Shown here piece after piece: positions 45,801 to 54,794 of a stretch of DNA of 64,000 nucleotides. Each line of letters begins with the position of its first letter. The stretch's first letter is position 1. The notes below the pieces were generated by a model. That model did not search any database. It saw only the letters and a list, made by a program, of their open reading frames with translations, and was not told where the DNA came from. Both the position numbers and the translations under genes were made by a program. Origin of the DNA: Flammeovirgaceae bacterium UBA2338 (GTDB taxonomy: Bacteria; Bacteroidota; Bacteroidia; Cytophagales; Cyclobacteriaceae); assembly GCA_002344795.1 (NCBI GenBank), contig DDUM01000050.1, positions 24,587 through 88,586 on the forward strand. Direction: 5' to 3'.

Positions 45801-45975
45801 TTCCCATAGAGCTCAGCGATCGTCCACCACGGTTGGGGCCGATGTTTCTCCAGGTGAGATTGTTGTAGTAAGAAGGGTCGACAACTGGTTTAGGTTGCGT
45901 TTGTGCGTATGTGCTATCGCTTGCAGCCCAAACAAGGAAAAAGGCTGCGAGCACACGAACTGTTGAGAATCTCAT
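42883..45975 (-). CDS. Exported sortilin/BNR-repeat beta-propeller protein
   Basis: The 1030-aa protein has a signal peptide (AAFFLVWAASDSTYAQ) and at least ten Asp-box-type repeats (for example TDGGKTWRSL, ENGGETWTEL, TDYGKTWTKI), forming VPS10/sortilin-like or sialidase-like beta-propellers across residues 40-740. The C-terminal 250 residues form a separate, non-repetitive domain (GDYKVRLTAGSYTETH). No sialidase Arg triad or T9SS sorting domain is visible, so it is probably a binding or degradation-associated protein rather than a proven enzyme. It is monocistronic. Confidence 0.88.
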   Translation of the reverse strand: MRFSTVRVLAAFFLVWAASDSTYAQTQPKPVVDPSYYNNLTWRNIGPNRGGRSLSSMGSPGRTNEYYFGATGGGLWKTTDGGNEWFPVTDGQINSSSIGAVAVAETNPDVVYIGGGETQLRGSITQGEGVYKTTDGGKTWRSLGLKDTQAISRIRIHPTNPDIVYVAALGHPYGDNEERGVFKSTDGGNTWKKVLYVSPKAGAADLVIDRTNPNVLYASTWQVYRKAWKMWGGGPDCKLWKSENGGETWTELTKNPGMPEGPLGKIGVAVSPADPNRVWAVVEANEGGVFRSDDGGWTWKLVNNERKLRQRAFYYSRLVADPLNKDIVYGLNVDFWKSTDGGVTFDKEITVPHGDNHDLWIDPNNPQRMITSNDGGGCVSVNGGETWTEQDYPTTQFYHVMATSDVPYHVAGAQQDNSTLAMPSDGWDHMQARGPNHGWYYAVGGGESGWITQSPTDPDVFYAGSQGALLTRYNRKTGQIRDIQVYPRFFSGEPASALPERWQWTFPIMFAPKDPNIMYTCSQHVWKTTNDGQTWEKISPDLTYADPETLGKTGGVITNDMNGPEIYATVFALAPSNHDVNTIWAGSDDGKVHITQNGGKNWKDITPKDLPKFSRISIIDESVHKPGTLYLAANRYQVDDRQPYVFRTTDYGKTWTKIITGIKDGHFARAVREDPERPGLLFLGTEHGAYVSFNAGDLWQPIQLNLPDTPIRDLVIKDSDVVLGTHGRGFWILDDINPMRQITADLAKQNTILFKPSDPIRDIYNLKVQYYLRNSLDSVKIEILDAKDNVVSTHVGKEKVNKKAANVPWWMSGGSTKPTTATGLNSFTWDLRYPGATVFDGIIIWSGRPQRGPAAPPGDYKVRLTAGSYTETHPFKIKMDPNVKGVTEADLIETFNLATQIRDKESEANEAVIRIRETKSKIEEGLKSISDPAAKSAAQSFMDKITVIENDLYQTKNQSGQDPLNFPIKLNNRLSSLRRSVETGVGKPTDGAYVVFKELSAELVGHLTKLNNIYNGEAPSLNQKLNLEIN

Positions 45976-46493
45976 ATAAGTTAGGTTTTAGTCTATATAG
46001 TCTAGTGGTGACAAAGTATTGTTAAATCCAAAATAATACAATGGGAATTACACCGGCAGTAGTTGAAAAATGGGATGAAAGTAAGTGCTTTGATACTTTA
46101 CAGGATCCTATTTAGACTATAAACCCCCACTTCCTGGAAGACCTTCTTGCTCACTTGTGTTCTGAAGGAAATAATTGAAGGAGGTTCTGGTATCGTGCCA
46201 GTCAAAACGGATGTAAGGATCATATGGAACCGATTTTTGTAAGCTTTAGAGGCATGAAGTGTGGGATTGAAGCTTTTTCTGTATTAAAACTGAGCTTTTA
46301 CCAAAGGCATCAATAAATGGGCTATTGAACCCTTTATGTAAGGAATGTACTTGTATTGGCAGATTATCTCCATACCACCTTCAAAATACCTTTGTTTTAG
46401 GGGTTACCCAATTTGGTTCTTATGTATGATAATTAAGATATTTGAACAATATCATGTTAGAGCCAAATACTTTGAACAAACTGCCAACCCCAA
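45976..46493. other. Intergenic region, 518 bp, divergent between BNR protein and FGE-like protein
   Basis: This is the longest non-coding stretch. No gene, RNA or clear hairpin was found. TACCTTTG at 46387-46394 matches the -7 box exactly, about 100 bp before the FGE-like start, but no TTG lies 20 bp upstream of it. The region probably holds promoters for both flanking genes. Confidence 0.5.
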
Positions 46494-48152
46494 ATGAAAC
46501 CTTTCAAAAGAATACTATTATCCGTCATTCTAATCATTTTCTACGTTGGCGCTTATGCCAATGATATTCAAGTGAGCAGCGCTACACTTGTTGGTCAGGA
46601 TGTATCTGCTGGAGCGAATAACGCAGCTAATTTTACATTTGCACAATTTGATATCAACTGGAGCAATTCCTGGAGAGTAGGAACCGGCCCCAATAATTGG
46701 GATGCTGCTTGGGTTTTTATTAAGTACCGAATAGAAGGAGGCACAGGTTGCACTCCTGGTGCATGGCAGCATGCGACACTCAACGGAGCAGGTCACTCTA
46801 TTACAAACAACAATGGTATTCCCGGAACCATTACCCCATCCCTGGATGGAAAAGGTGTTTTTATCTATCGATCAGGAAATGGATCAGGTGCTATCAACTG
46901 GGATCAGGTAATGCTTCGGTGGAACTACGGAGCGGATGGGTTATTGGATGCTTGCAATGTTTCTATAAAGGTTTTCGCTATAGAAATGGTTTATGTTCCT
47001 CAGGCGAGTTTCTATATCGGTGACGGTGCTTCTAATAACGGACAATTTGAAAGCGCTATTTCTGGTACACCATTTCTGGTGACTGGTGAAGGAGCACTTA
47101 CACTGGGTGGAGGAGGAGCAGGGTCTGTAGGAAATAACAATCGTGCGGGCGAGTCAGCCCCACAAGATGATTTTGCAGATGCGACATCAGTAACCTTACC
47201 AGCGGCATTTCCAAAAGGCTTCAACAGTTTCTATACGATGAAATACGAAATAAGTCAGGAGCAATATGCTGAATTCTTAAATGTATTGACGGTTACCCAA
47301 CAATTGGCCAGGCATGGTGCGACTATAGTCAACCGATACTTTAATAATGCCACAACACCTCCAACTCGCAATGGTGTAAAATGTATGGTGCTGCCATCAG
47401 GTAGTACTCCAGGTACTTATGCCTGTGATTTGAATAATAATGGAACAGCCAATGAATCCGATGATGGGCAAAACATAACCTTCCCAGGTCTCAGTACGAT
47501 GGATTTCCTTGCTTATTTGGATTGGTCGGCATTACGACCAATGACTGAATTTGAAATGGAGAAGATTGGAAGGGGAACGAATCCTGCAGTACTCAACGAA
47601 TATGCTTGGGGCTCTACAACAATCCATAGTACCTCTTACGCAGCACTCACCAATGGCGGGGCTGGGAATGAATTACCTAATTCTCCAAGCACTACGGTGG
47701 GTAACGCTGCCTATAGTACAACGGTAAATGTAGGGGGAATTCAAGGACCGCTGAGGGTCGGAATTTTTGCCACAGCTTCTTCTTCCAGAGTAGTATCTGG
47801 TGCCAGCTACTACGGAGCTATGGAAATCACTGGTAATGTTTGGGAATTGGTTGTAGGCGTTGGTGGACTTTCAGGAAGATCTTTTACAGGTGTTCATGGA
47901 AATGGTACTGTGTCTGTGGCAGGTTTTGCCAATGAAGACTTTTGGCCAGGCTCAAACGGAAATAATAATATTGCAGTAGCACAAGTGACACCGAATAATG
48001 GATCAACTTCTTTTGCAGGTATTATGTTTAGGTCTGGATCCTGGGCAGAGACCGCTTATATGCGTCTTTCGGATAGGGCGTATCCGGGTTGGACTGGCAT
48101 GGGAGGTAGAGACCAACGTATGGGTGGACGCGGAGTAAGAACTGCACCTTAA
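46494..48152 (+). CDS. Exported FGE/SUMF1-like domain protein
   Basis: The 552-aa protein has a signal peptide (FKRILLSVILIIFYVGAYA). Residues of about 20-165 form a beta-rich domain of the kind seen with such proteins in Bacteroidota, and about 167-552 form an FGE-sulfatase-like domain (MVYVPQASFYIGDG, YEISQEQYAEFLN, RPMTEFEMEKIGRG, EITGNVWELV, GGRGVRTA). The catalytic cysteines of true FGE were not found, so it is unlikely to make formylglycine. It is followed after 8 bp by a type IX cargo, so the two are probably exported together to the surface. Confidence 0.83.
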   Translation: MKPFKRILLSVILIIFYVGAYANDIQVSSATLVGQDVSAGANNAANFTFAQFDINWSNSWRVGTGPNNWDAAWVFIKYRIEGGTGCTPGAWQHATLNGAGHSITNNNGIPGTITPSLDGKGVFIYRSGNGSGAINWDQVMLRWNYGADGLLDACNVSIKVFAIEMVYVPQASFYIGDGASNNGQFESAISGTPFLVTGEGALTLGGGGAGSVGNNNRAGESAPQDDFADATSVTLPAAFPKGFNSFYTMKYEISQEQYAEFLNVLTVTQQLARHGATIVNRYFNNATTPPTRNGVKCMVLPSGSTPGTYACDLNNNGTANESDDGQNITFPGLSTMDFLAYLDWSALRPMTEFEMEKIGRGTNPAVLNEYAWGSTTIHSTSYAALTNGGAGNELPNSPSTTVGNAAYSTTVNVGGIQGPLRVGIFATASSSRVVSGASYYGAMEITGNVWELVVGVGGLSGRSFTGVHGNGTVSVAGFANEDFWPGSNGNNNIAVAQVTPNNGSTSFAGIMFRSGSWAETAYMRLSDRAYPGWTGMGGRDQRMGGRGVRTAP

Positions 48153-48160
48153 ATATTTGA

Positions 48161-50176
48161 TTGTTGAGAAAACGCACCTCGATATTTTTCTCAACACTCC
48201 TCATTATTCTCTCCATTAGCGCAAGTGCGCAGTTTACTGGAGGAAATAATGATGGAGGTGCCACGGCATTGTCGTGTGCCAGCACTTTGGATGGAGCTGC
48301 TGCCTTCTCACTAAGCGTAATTTCAGGATCTTCTGAGTTTTGTGACTTTAGTACACAGACATATAGTGTTGTTGTTAATGGAGGCACTCAAAATCAAACC
48401 TTTCTATGGAGTGTGCCTGCTGGAGCATCTGTAATAAGTGGGCAGGGAACTGCTTCTGTTCTTATTCAGTTTGGGAACACTGCTGGTAATGTAAGAGTAG
48501 ATGTAACCAATGATTGCAATTCACTATTTAGTTCCTTACCCGTTACATCCGGGAGTTGTGTCTTTTTTCAGGGTGGAAGCAATGATGGGTTTAGTAATAC
48601 AGGAGATTGTGCGTCCAACCTTAACGGTGGGTCTGTGTTTATCCCAGATCCAATTGTTGGTTCTACTACTTTTTGTGATTTTGCTTCGGAAGCTTACTCT
48701 ATTTCAGTCGCTGGTACAACTTTAGAAACGACTTACTTATGGAGTGTACCAGTTGGGGCAACCATCACCAGTGGACAGGGTACCAATAGTATTCTGGTAA
48801 CATTTGGTAACACCGCAGGTAACGTAAGTGTAGATGTTTCCAATCCATGTGAAACGATCAATGTAGCATTGCCGGTAAGTACAACAGCATGTATTTTCTA
48901 TGCTGGCGGAGACAACGATGGTTTTAGCGCCACGACAGATTGCGCTTCTAACCTTAATGGGGGTTCTACTTTTGTTCCGGGTGCGATTGTAGGATCTGTT
49001 TCATTTTGTGATTTCGCCAGCGAAACATATTCCATCACAGTGGCAGGTGCCACAGATGAGACCACTTATTTGTGGAGTGCACCTCCTGGTGCCACCATCA
49101 CTAGTGGACAAGGAACAACTTCTGTATTGATAACTTTTGGTAATACTGCTGGCAACGTGAGTGTAGCGGTATCCAATCCTTGTGAAACCATTAATGTGCA
49201 GCTGGCTGTAAGTCCTACTGCCTGTATTTTTTACGCTGGCGGCACTAACGATGGCTTTAGTTTTGTGGATACCTGCATTGCCAGCCTTAACGGAACATCA
49301 GCCTTTATACCAGGCCCTATTGTGGGATCCACCACCTTTTGTGATTTCTCAACAGAATCTTATTCGATTACAGTAGCGGGTGCAAATGCTTCTACAGTAT
49401 ACAGTTGGAGTGTGCCTCCAGGCGCATCGATCACGAGTGGCCAGGGTACGAATACCATTTTGGTCACCTTTGGCAATACACCCGGTAATGTAAGCGTCAA
49501 TATTAGCAATGATTGTGAGACAGTACCTGCCTCTTTAGCCGTTAGCCCTACCAGTTGTATATTTTATGCAGGAGGAAATAGTGATGGATTTGCATTTACA
49601 TTGGCTTTCAATATTCCATTACCAATCGAACTGGTAGCATTTGAGGGTAGTGTAGTGAATGGTATTGTACATTTAAATTGGACAACAGCATCCGAACTTA
49701 ACAATGATTACTTTACGGTGGAGCGTTCTCAGGATGGAGAAAAATTTGAGACAATCGAAGTTATACCAGGTGCGGGCACATCTACTGTTGCTAGTAAATA
49801 TAGTGCCGAAGATCGATCTCCATTCATTGGTAAATCATATTACCGATTGCGTCAGACGGATTATGATGGCAGAACATCTATCTCAAAGATCATTTTGGTA
49901 GAAGTATTGAAAAGAAACACCGGGGTTGTGGCATTATATCCAAACCCAATTAACAACACCAATACACTTACAGTGGTTTATGTTGGTAATGAATTGGAAG
50001 AGATTGTGATTAATGTAACTGATGTATCTGGAAAAATTCTTCACCGTAAACATATTAATGTTAAAGGTGGTGAGAATTTTATTCCGCTATTGACTGAATT
50101 CCAATCCAGCGGAGTCTATTTGATTGAAGTCATGAGCAAATCCGGTCGTCAGGTATTTCGATTGGTGGTGAATTGA
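48161..50176 (+). CDS. Type IX secreted protein with four PKD-like repeats and C-terminal sorting domain
   Basis: The 671-aa protein begins at TTG 48161 (no ATG nearby; TTG 48164 is equally possible) with a signal peptide (SIFFSTLLIILSISASAQ). Four PKD-like repeats of exactly 111 residues follow, then a beta-sandwich of Bacteroidota type (LPIELVAFEGSV, YYRLRQTDYDGRTS) and a T9SS C-terminal sorting domain (LYPNPINNTNTL, GVYLIEVMSKSGRQVFR). It should be exported by T9SS and anchored to the surface. It lies 8 bp after the FGE-like gene. Confidence 0.88.
   Translation: MLRKRTSIFFSTLLIILSISASAQFTGGNNDGGATALSCASTLDGAAAFSLSVISGSSEFCDFSTQTYSVVVNGGTQNQTFLWSVPAGASVISGQGTASVLIQFGNTAGNVRVDVTNDCNSLFSSLPVTSGSCVFFQGGSNDGFSNTGDCASNLNGGSVFIPDPIVGSTTFCDFASEAYSISVAGTTLETTYLWSVPVGATITSGQGTNSILVTFGNTAGNVSVDVSNPCETINVALPVSTTACIFYAGGDNDGFSATTDCASNLNGGSTFVPGAIVGSVSFCDFASETYSITVAGATDETTYLWSAPPGATITSGQGTTSVLITFGNTAGNVSVAVSNPCETINVQLAVSPTACIFYAGGTNDGFSFVDTCIASLNGTSAFIPGPIVGSTTFCDFSTESYSITVAGANASTVYSWSVPPGASITSGQGTNTILVTFGNTPGNVSVNISNDCETVPASLAVSPTSCIFYAGGNSDGFAFTLAFNIPLPIELVAFEGSVVNGIVHLNWTTASELNNDYFTVERSQDGEKFETIEVIPGAGTSTVASKYSAEDRSPFIGKSYYRLRQTDYDGRTSISKIILVEVLKRNTGVVALYPNPINNTNTLTVVYVGNELEEIVINVTDVSGKILHRKHINVKGGENFIPLLTEFQSSGVYLIEVMSKSGRQVFRLVVN
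48239..49570 (+). repeat. Four tandem 333-bp coding repeats
   Basis: Unit starts are at 48239, 48572, 48905 and 49238, and a fifth partial unit begins at 49571. The spacing between matching codons of the motif SGQGT is exactly 333 bp in each case. Each unit encodes a PKD-like domain (about 111 aa) with CDF, SGQGT, FGNTAGNVSV and ending in CIFYAGG. The units differ in sequence, so they are diverged duplicates, not recent copies. Confidence 0.92.
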
Positions 50177-50215
50177 AATATATTTGCGCCTTCATGCTCT
50201 CACATAGCATGTAAT

Positions 50216-51583
50216 GTGTTTTTTTCAGTTACCACCATCGAAGTGAGGAAAGGATTGAAGTGGCATGCAGCCACAATTTTGTTTTTATTTATTCTCCTTC
50301 TGGCCTTGGTTGCTCCTGTAGATTATACTCCACTCGAGAACCAACCTTTTTATTCACGGATGATGAATAAGCTGGATACTTTCCAGTTGGAAACGTATCC
50401 TGCATCACAGCCTACTAAAGTAGGGTGGAGTCAGTTTCCTATTGTCCCAGACCATCCTGTGGCTATGGCTGGCTATAGGGTAAGGGAAAAATTTATTGAC
50501 GTTCATGACTCTTTGTATGCAAGGATATTAACAATCGATAATGGAAGTACCACGGTCTACTTTATTTCTGTTGACCTGTTGTTGTTCCCACCAGCATTAA
50601 AGGAGCTTTTAATTAAGAAGGCAAAATTGACTGCCTCTGATTTTATGTATTTTTCAGCCACCCATACTCATACGGGCGTTGGTGGTTGGGATCCAACAAC
50701 GTTGGGCGAGTTCCTTATGGGTGATTATCAAGAGACGTGGATGAATCAACTGGCAGATAACATTATTCATCACATGCAGAAAGCAAAAGACACTATGCGT
50801 CCTGCAACCATATTGAGTTGGGAGGCCAATGGATTGAAATATGTTGTGCACCGAATTGATAAGACTGGGAAATCACTAGTGGATGGGAAACTGCGAGGTG
50901 TTAGTGTGATTCGTGAGGATAGTACAAAAGCACTTCTGTTCACATTTGGTGTTCATCCCACATTAATTTCACGAAAGGGCACCTCACTTTCTGCTGATTA
51001 CCCGGGGGTGGTAATTTCGGAATTACATACTGAATATCAATACAGCCAGTTTCTTGCCGGTATGATGGGAAGTCATGGGGTGGCAGGACTACCCATTTAT
51101 GAATTTCCATTTGTTGACTTGGTAGGTAAATCACTTGCAAAAAATATTTTGGGTGCAGAACAGATTCCGGAAGGCAATCAGTTGCTCATTAAAACAGGCC
51201 ACATCAAGATAGAACATGGCCCTTCTCAACTTCGCCTTACTAAAAATCTTAAATTAAGGAATTGGGTGTTTGAGTGGTTAACAGGCCCATTGACTGGCGA
51301 AATTGATGTGGTCAAAATAGGGGATATCTTGTTCCTGGGTGTTTCCTGCGATTTCTCAGGAGAAATTTTTAAGGATGGTAATTTTGAGGCCAAAGCTTCT
51401 GCAGTGAATTCCAAATTGATCATCACGAGTTTTAATGGAGAATACACAGGGTACATCACTGCTGATGCACATTACTCGAAAAGCGCACACGAAGAAGTAC
51501 GTGCCTTAAATTGGGTAGGACCATATTTTGGTAAATACTATTCTGAGATTATTGAACAAATCATAGGAAAATCCAGTCAGTAA
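50216..51583 (+). CDS. Neutral/alkaline ceramidase-like protein
   Basis: The 455-aa protein resembles the N-terminal catalytic domain of neutral ceramidase, which hydrolyses ceramide. The zinc motif HTHTGVGGWD follows the conserved YFSATHTH stretch, and FGVHPTLIS and FSGEIF are typical. A hydrophobic helix near residues 18-36 anchors or exports it. It lacks the C-terminal domain of full-length ceramidases, as do many Bacteroidota members. The start is GTG 50216; no ATG fits. A TATATTTG box at 50179-50186 lies about 30 bp upstream, without a matching -33 element. Confidence 0.85.
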   Translation: MFFSVTTIEVRKGLKWHAATILFLFILLLALVAPVDYTPLENQPFYSRMMNKLDTFQLETYPASQPTKVGWSQFPIVPDHPVAMAGYRVREKFIDVHDSLYARILTIDNGSTTVYFISVDLLLFPPALKELLIKKAKLTASDFMYFSATHTHTGVGGWDPTTLGEFLMGDYQETWMNQLADNIIHHMQKAKDTMRPATILSWEANGLKYVVHRIDKTGKSLVDGKLRGVSVIREDSTKALLFTFGVHPTLISRKGTSLSADYPGVVISELHTEYQYSQFLAGMMGSHGVAGLPIYEFPFVDLVGKSLAKNILGAEQIPEGNQLLIKTGHIKIEHGPSQLRLTKNLKLRNWVFEWLTGPLTGEIDVVKIGDILFLGVSCDFSGEIFKDGNFEAKASAVNSKLIITSFNGEYTGYITADAHYSKSAHEEVRALNWVGPYFGKYYSEIIEQIIGKSSQ

Positions 51584-51587
51584 AGGG

Positions 51588-51606
51588 TAAAGGATTATCG
51601 CCTTTA
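51588..51606 (+). terminator. Weak hairpin after the ceramidase-like gene
   Basis: TAAAGG (51588-51593) pairs with CCTTTA (51601-51606) over a 7-nt loop, followed by TTTTC. It begins 5 bp after the stop codon. The short stem makes termination uncertain. Confidence 0.35.
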
Positions 51607-51651
51607 GTTTTCATCTCAGAATGTGTTAACTTGAAAAACAATCGAAACCCT

Positions 51652-52818
51652 ATGAATAAAACTGCTTTATTTCTGTCCCTGGTAATGATCACATGTTTCA
51701 GTTGTGAAACTCAAAAAAAACAAACTGATGATGTTACTGCTTCCTACTTAAATTGGCAGGCTATAGCTGATCAATTGATCAGGCAGTCTCAATTACAATC
51801 GGGTGAGCAGGTGTTGTTGGTGGGGCAATCGGGTCAATTTGATCCGTTAATACCTTTACTTAAGGAAGGGATTGAAAATGCTGGAGCGATGTATCTGGGA
51901 ACTGTAAGTGTTGATGACGCTCAACATGAGGCATGGAAAACAGGCTATACTGTTTCACTGAAGGGGCTCGAAGGGGAGGAACTCGCTTTGTTCCTGGATT
52001 CCGTAGACCTAGGCATAATGTTGCCAGGAGCTACTCCCGCAAACAAGGTATATGCAGGCTTGCAAGATGTGCTTAATCAGGGTAAAGGAAGAACGATCCA
52101 CTTTCATTGGCAGGGGGCATACGATTTAAATGGTAGATTGATGGAGCCTGATAGTGCCATCGATGTGTTTTATGAAAATGTATTACTCCACACCGACTAT
52201 GATGCACTGGCCGCTAAGCAAATTGAATTTGATAATGCGATGCGTGAAAACTGGGTTACCGTCACAACACCAGCAGGGACGAACATCAAATTCCAAATCG
52301 GAGATAGAAAAGTAACGAAGCAAGATGGGAATGCTTCTTTGAGCCATATGGCTACGGCCACCACATTAATAGATCGGGAAGTGGAGTTACCGGCAGGAGC
52401 TATTCGTGTAGCGCCCATTGAAGAAACGGTTATTGGTGCTATCGCTTTCCCAGATTCAGAATGGGGAGGTAAGTTGGTGAAAGGATTGGTGATGAAATTT
52501 GAGAATGGAAAAGTTGTAGATGTGCAAGCAACAGAAAACCTGGAGGCGGTACAGAAAGAAATGAAGGAGGCGGGAGAGGCCGGTAAGTCTTTCAGAGAAT
52601 TTGCGCTCGGTTTTAATCCAATGCTCGCTATTCCCGATGACAAGTCCTGGATTCCATACTATGGTTATGGTGGTGGAGTGGTTCGATTGTCTTTGGGTGA
52701 TAACTCTGAACTGGGTGGTAATGTAGGCGGAGGTTATGTACGATGGAACTTTTTTGTTGATGCCACTGTGAAAGTGGGAGATGAGGTTTGGGTTGACAAT
52801 GGTAAGCTTATCAAATAA
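51652..52818 (+). CDS. M29-type aminopeptidase lipoprotein
   Basis: The 388-aa protein starts at ATG 51652 with a lipoprotein signal peptide (NKTALFLSLVMITCFSC). A TTG at 51631 could add seven residues but is less likely. The rest matches the thermophilic aminopeptidase (M29) family: GEQVLLVGQSG, the LLHTDYDALAAK region, RENWVTVTTPAGTNIKF, LPAGAIRVAPIEE and the conserved C-terminal GGGVVRLSLGDNSELGG and VDATVKVGDEVW. Metal ligands of the family could not be placed with confidence. It would act on peptides outside the inner membrane. Confidence 0.82.
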   Translation: MNKTALFLSLVMITCFSCETQKKQTDDVTASYLNWQAIADQLIRQSQLQSGEQVLLVGQSGQFDPLIPLLKEGIENAGAMYLGTVSVDDAQHEAWKTGYTVSLKGLEGEELALFLDSVDLGIMLPGATPANKVYAGLQDVLNQGKGRTIHFHWQGAYDLNGRLMEPDSAIDVFYENVLLHTDYDALAAKQIEFDNAMRENWVTVTTPAGTNIKFQIGDRKVTKQDGNASLSHMATATTLIDREVELPAGAIRVAPIEETVIGAIAFPDSEWGGKLVKGLVMKFENGKVVDVQATENLEAVQKEMKEAGEAGKSFREFALGFNPMLAIPDDKSWIPYYGYGGGVVRLSLGDNSELGGNVGGGYVRWNFFVDATVKVGDEVWVDNGKLIK

Positions 52819-52820
52819 CG

Positions 52821-52847
52821 ATCAGGTAGATACCTGATAATTATCAG
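52821..52847 (+). terminator. Overlapping inverted repeats after the aminopeptidase gene
   Basis: ATCAGGTA/TACCTGAT (52821-52838) and the perfect palindrome CTGATAATTATCAG (52834-52847) overlap and are followed by TCTTTTTTG. Together they form a plausible terminator beginning 3 bp after the stop. Either could alternatively be an operator for the next gene. Confidence 0.55.
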
Positions 52848-52894
52848 TCTTTTTTGTGGCTGCATAAATTATATTTGTAGAAACAAGAAAGAAA

Positions 52895-53428
52895 ATGAAA
52901 CAACTTCTCGGTATCCTCTCACTGGCCATTATTTTTTCAAGCTGTAATGTTAAGGTCAATTCAGTATATGATAAGTCTCAGGACTTCACAGAGTATAAAA
53001 CTTTTTGTTGGCTCAATGGATGTGAGTTTGCGTTTACGGGGCCCTCTTATCTCAATGATAGTTTATTGAGAGAGGATATTAAAGGAGCCATAGTTGCTGA
53101 GCTTTTATCAAAGGGATTGACACAGGATGATGATAATCCGGATCTTCTTATTGATTTTCATATTACAATGGAAAACGAAACCTCTGTTATTTACCATCAT
53201 ACTGATGACAATGCTAATGAGTTTAAACCCTTTCCAAACAGGGAGGTTATCAACTACCTGAAAGGGACATTAATTATTGATATGGTTGACAAATCTAAAT
53301 CAGCAATGGTCTGGAGGTCTGAAGCCATTGGTTATATGGATATTAATCCTGATTTATCTGAAAAGAATATACGCAGGGGTATTTCTTTAGTACTTAAAAA
53401 TTTTCCACCCAAAGAAGCCAAAGAGTAG
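52895..53428 (+). CDS. DUF4136 lipoprotein
   Basis: The 177-aa protein has a lipoprotein signal peptide (KQLLGILSLAIIFSSCNV) and the DUF4136 pattern: a conserved DFTEYKTFCWL near the start, the DNPDLLIDFHI stretch and the GTLIIDMVDKSKSAMVWRSEA signature. Family members are envelope lipoproteins without an assigned biochemical role. A TATATTTG box at 52870-52877 lies 17 bp before the ATG, without a matching -33 element. Confidence 0.88.
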   Translation: MKQLLGILSLAIIFSSCNVKVNSVYDKSQDFTEYKTFCWLNGCEFAFTGPSYLNDSLLREDIKGAIVAELLSKGLTQDDDNPDLLIDFHITMENETSVIYHHTDDNANEFKPFPNREVINYLKGTLIIDMVDKSKSAMVWRSEAIGYMDINPDLSEKNIRRGISLVLKNFPPKEAKE

Positions 53429-53489
53429 ATTTATTGTTACAATCCACACAAGGCAGCTCAACCCTGTAAACTCTTTAAGAAGCGAGCTT

Positions 53490-54770
53490 TTATTCTTTGT
53501 CTAAATTTTCTGCCTTCCATTTCATGGCAGTATGCACGCGCATGCGACCACTGGGGTGATCGAAGAAAATAATCTCCTCCCAATGCACGGGACTTATTTT
53601 GCGATACTCGGAGAGCTTCATAGCTACTGAAGCAAACCCATCGGGCTCACGTGCGGCATTCAGTCCAAATACATCCGCTTCCATTTCCGCGCTTCTTATC
53701 ACACTATTTAAAAATGGAGTAGCGAGGAAAAGATAAATGGAGAAGAGCGCCACGAACAATGGAAATCCTGCCACATCCGAGATGTCTTTGATATTCCATT
53801 TGTCACCCCATTTATTTACTGCTTTTTGAAATGACCAATTCACAAAAGCAAATCCAATAATAAGAATGATACTGAAATAGATAAGGTCTTCTGGTCCATG
53901 ATTTAGGACATAGTGACCAAGTTCATGTCCCATCACTGCCTTTACTTCCTCTGGTGTACATCGATTGAGTAGATTGTCATTTAACGAAACGCGGATGGTA
54001 CTGCCAATTCCACTTACGTTAGCACTGATTCTATCACTTTGCTTAGAGGCATCAAATTGGTAAACGTTATCGGCTGGAACGCTATTGGCCCTTGCCATTG
54101 ATAATATTTCATTCCGGATGGAACCTTCTTCTAAAGGTTTATATTCATTAAAAAGTGGACTAATAAAAACAGGCGCAATGAATAGGATTAAAACCAGGAA
54201 ACAGAAAGTAATGAAGCCTCCCCAAATCCACCATTTCTCTTTCACTTTACGCATTGCCATATAGAGCACCACCATAAGAATACTTCCAAAAATCATCATG
54301 ATGATCAGTCCTGTTATTTCCTCGCCCATCCAGGCGCCAAATGTGAGATTGGAAAGGTCGTATTGATGTTCACGGTAAAAATTCTCGTAATAGTTGAGAG
54401 GGAAAGAGAGGATGTAGGCAACGGCAAAATAGAGCAGGAGATAGATCGCATTCTTAAGATTTACGTTTTTAACTTTTGATGCAACGGTATTAATCCTGGA
54501 GGATATTCCTTTTGATAAAAATAGCCATGCCACCACCAGTCCATAAAGAAGTCCCCATAGGATGAGCCAATAACCTCCCTCAAAGTAAGAATCTGATTTT
54601 TCCTTTTGTTCAGGAGTAAGGGTGTCGATGTAGGCCTGAGTTGCTGTCTCTACATTGAATGATTTTTCGACCATGGATACATAGAGGGTGGAGTCATTTT
54701 GAAGAGGCACGGCACCATCGATGTTGGTACTAATCAAAATTAGGCCGAGGATGAACAGGGAATATTTCAT
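53490..54770 (-). CDS. M48-family membrane metalloprotease (Ste24/CAAX type)
   Basis: The 426-aa membrane protein has the HExxH zinc motif GHELGHYV with His282, Glu283 and His286, and the downstream Glu in EMEADVFG. About seven hydrophobic segments surround it, consistent with Ste24/HtpX-like intramembrane-associated proteases. The N-terminus (YSLFILGLILISTNIDG) may be a signal peptide. Family members process prenylated or misfolded membrane proteins. It ends alone, 61 bp from the convergent DUF4136 gene. Confidence 0.9.
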   Translation of the reverse strand: MKYSLFILGLILISTNIDGAVPLQNDSTLYVSMVEKSFNVETATQAYIDTLTPEQKEKSDSYFEGGYWLILWGLLYGLVVAWLFLSKGISSRINTVASKVKNVNLKNAIYLLLYFAVAYILSFPLNYYENFYREHQYDLSNLTFGAWMGEEITGLIIMMIFGSILMVVLYMAMRKVKEKWWIWGGFITFCFLVLILFIAPVFISPLFNEYKPLEEGSIRNEILSMARANSVPADNVYQFDASKQSDRISANVSGIGSTIRVSLNDNLLNRCTPEEVKAVMGHELGHYVLNHGPEDLIYFSIILIIGFAFVNWSFQKAVNKWGDKWNIKDISDVAGFPLFVALFSIYLFLATPFLNSVIRSAEMEADVFGLNAAREPDGFASVAMKLSEYRKISPVHWEEIIFFDHPSGRMRVHTAMKWKAENLDKE

Positions 54771-54794
54771 GTCAGTTGGGGTTTCCTATTAAAA

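Noticed and set aside
46387..46394. TACCTTTG box in the long intergenic region.
   Set aside because: It is an exact -7 match, but no TTG lies about 20 bp upstream, so I do not call it a promoter.
48239..49570. The tandem repeats considered as a CRISPR or mobile-element array.
   Set aside because: The units are long, in-frame and encode PKD-like domains, with no spacers or terminal inverted repeats.
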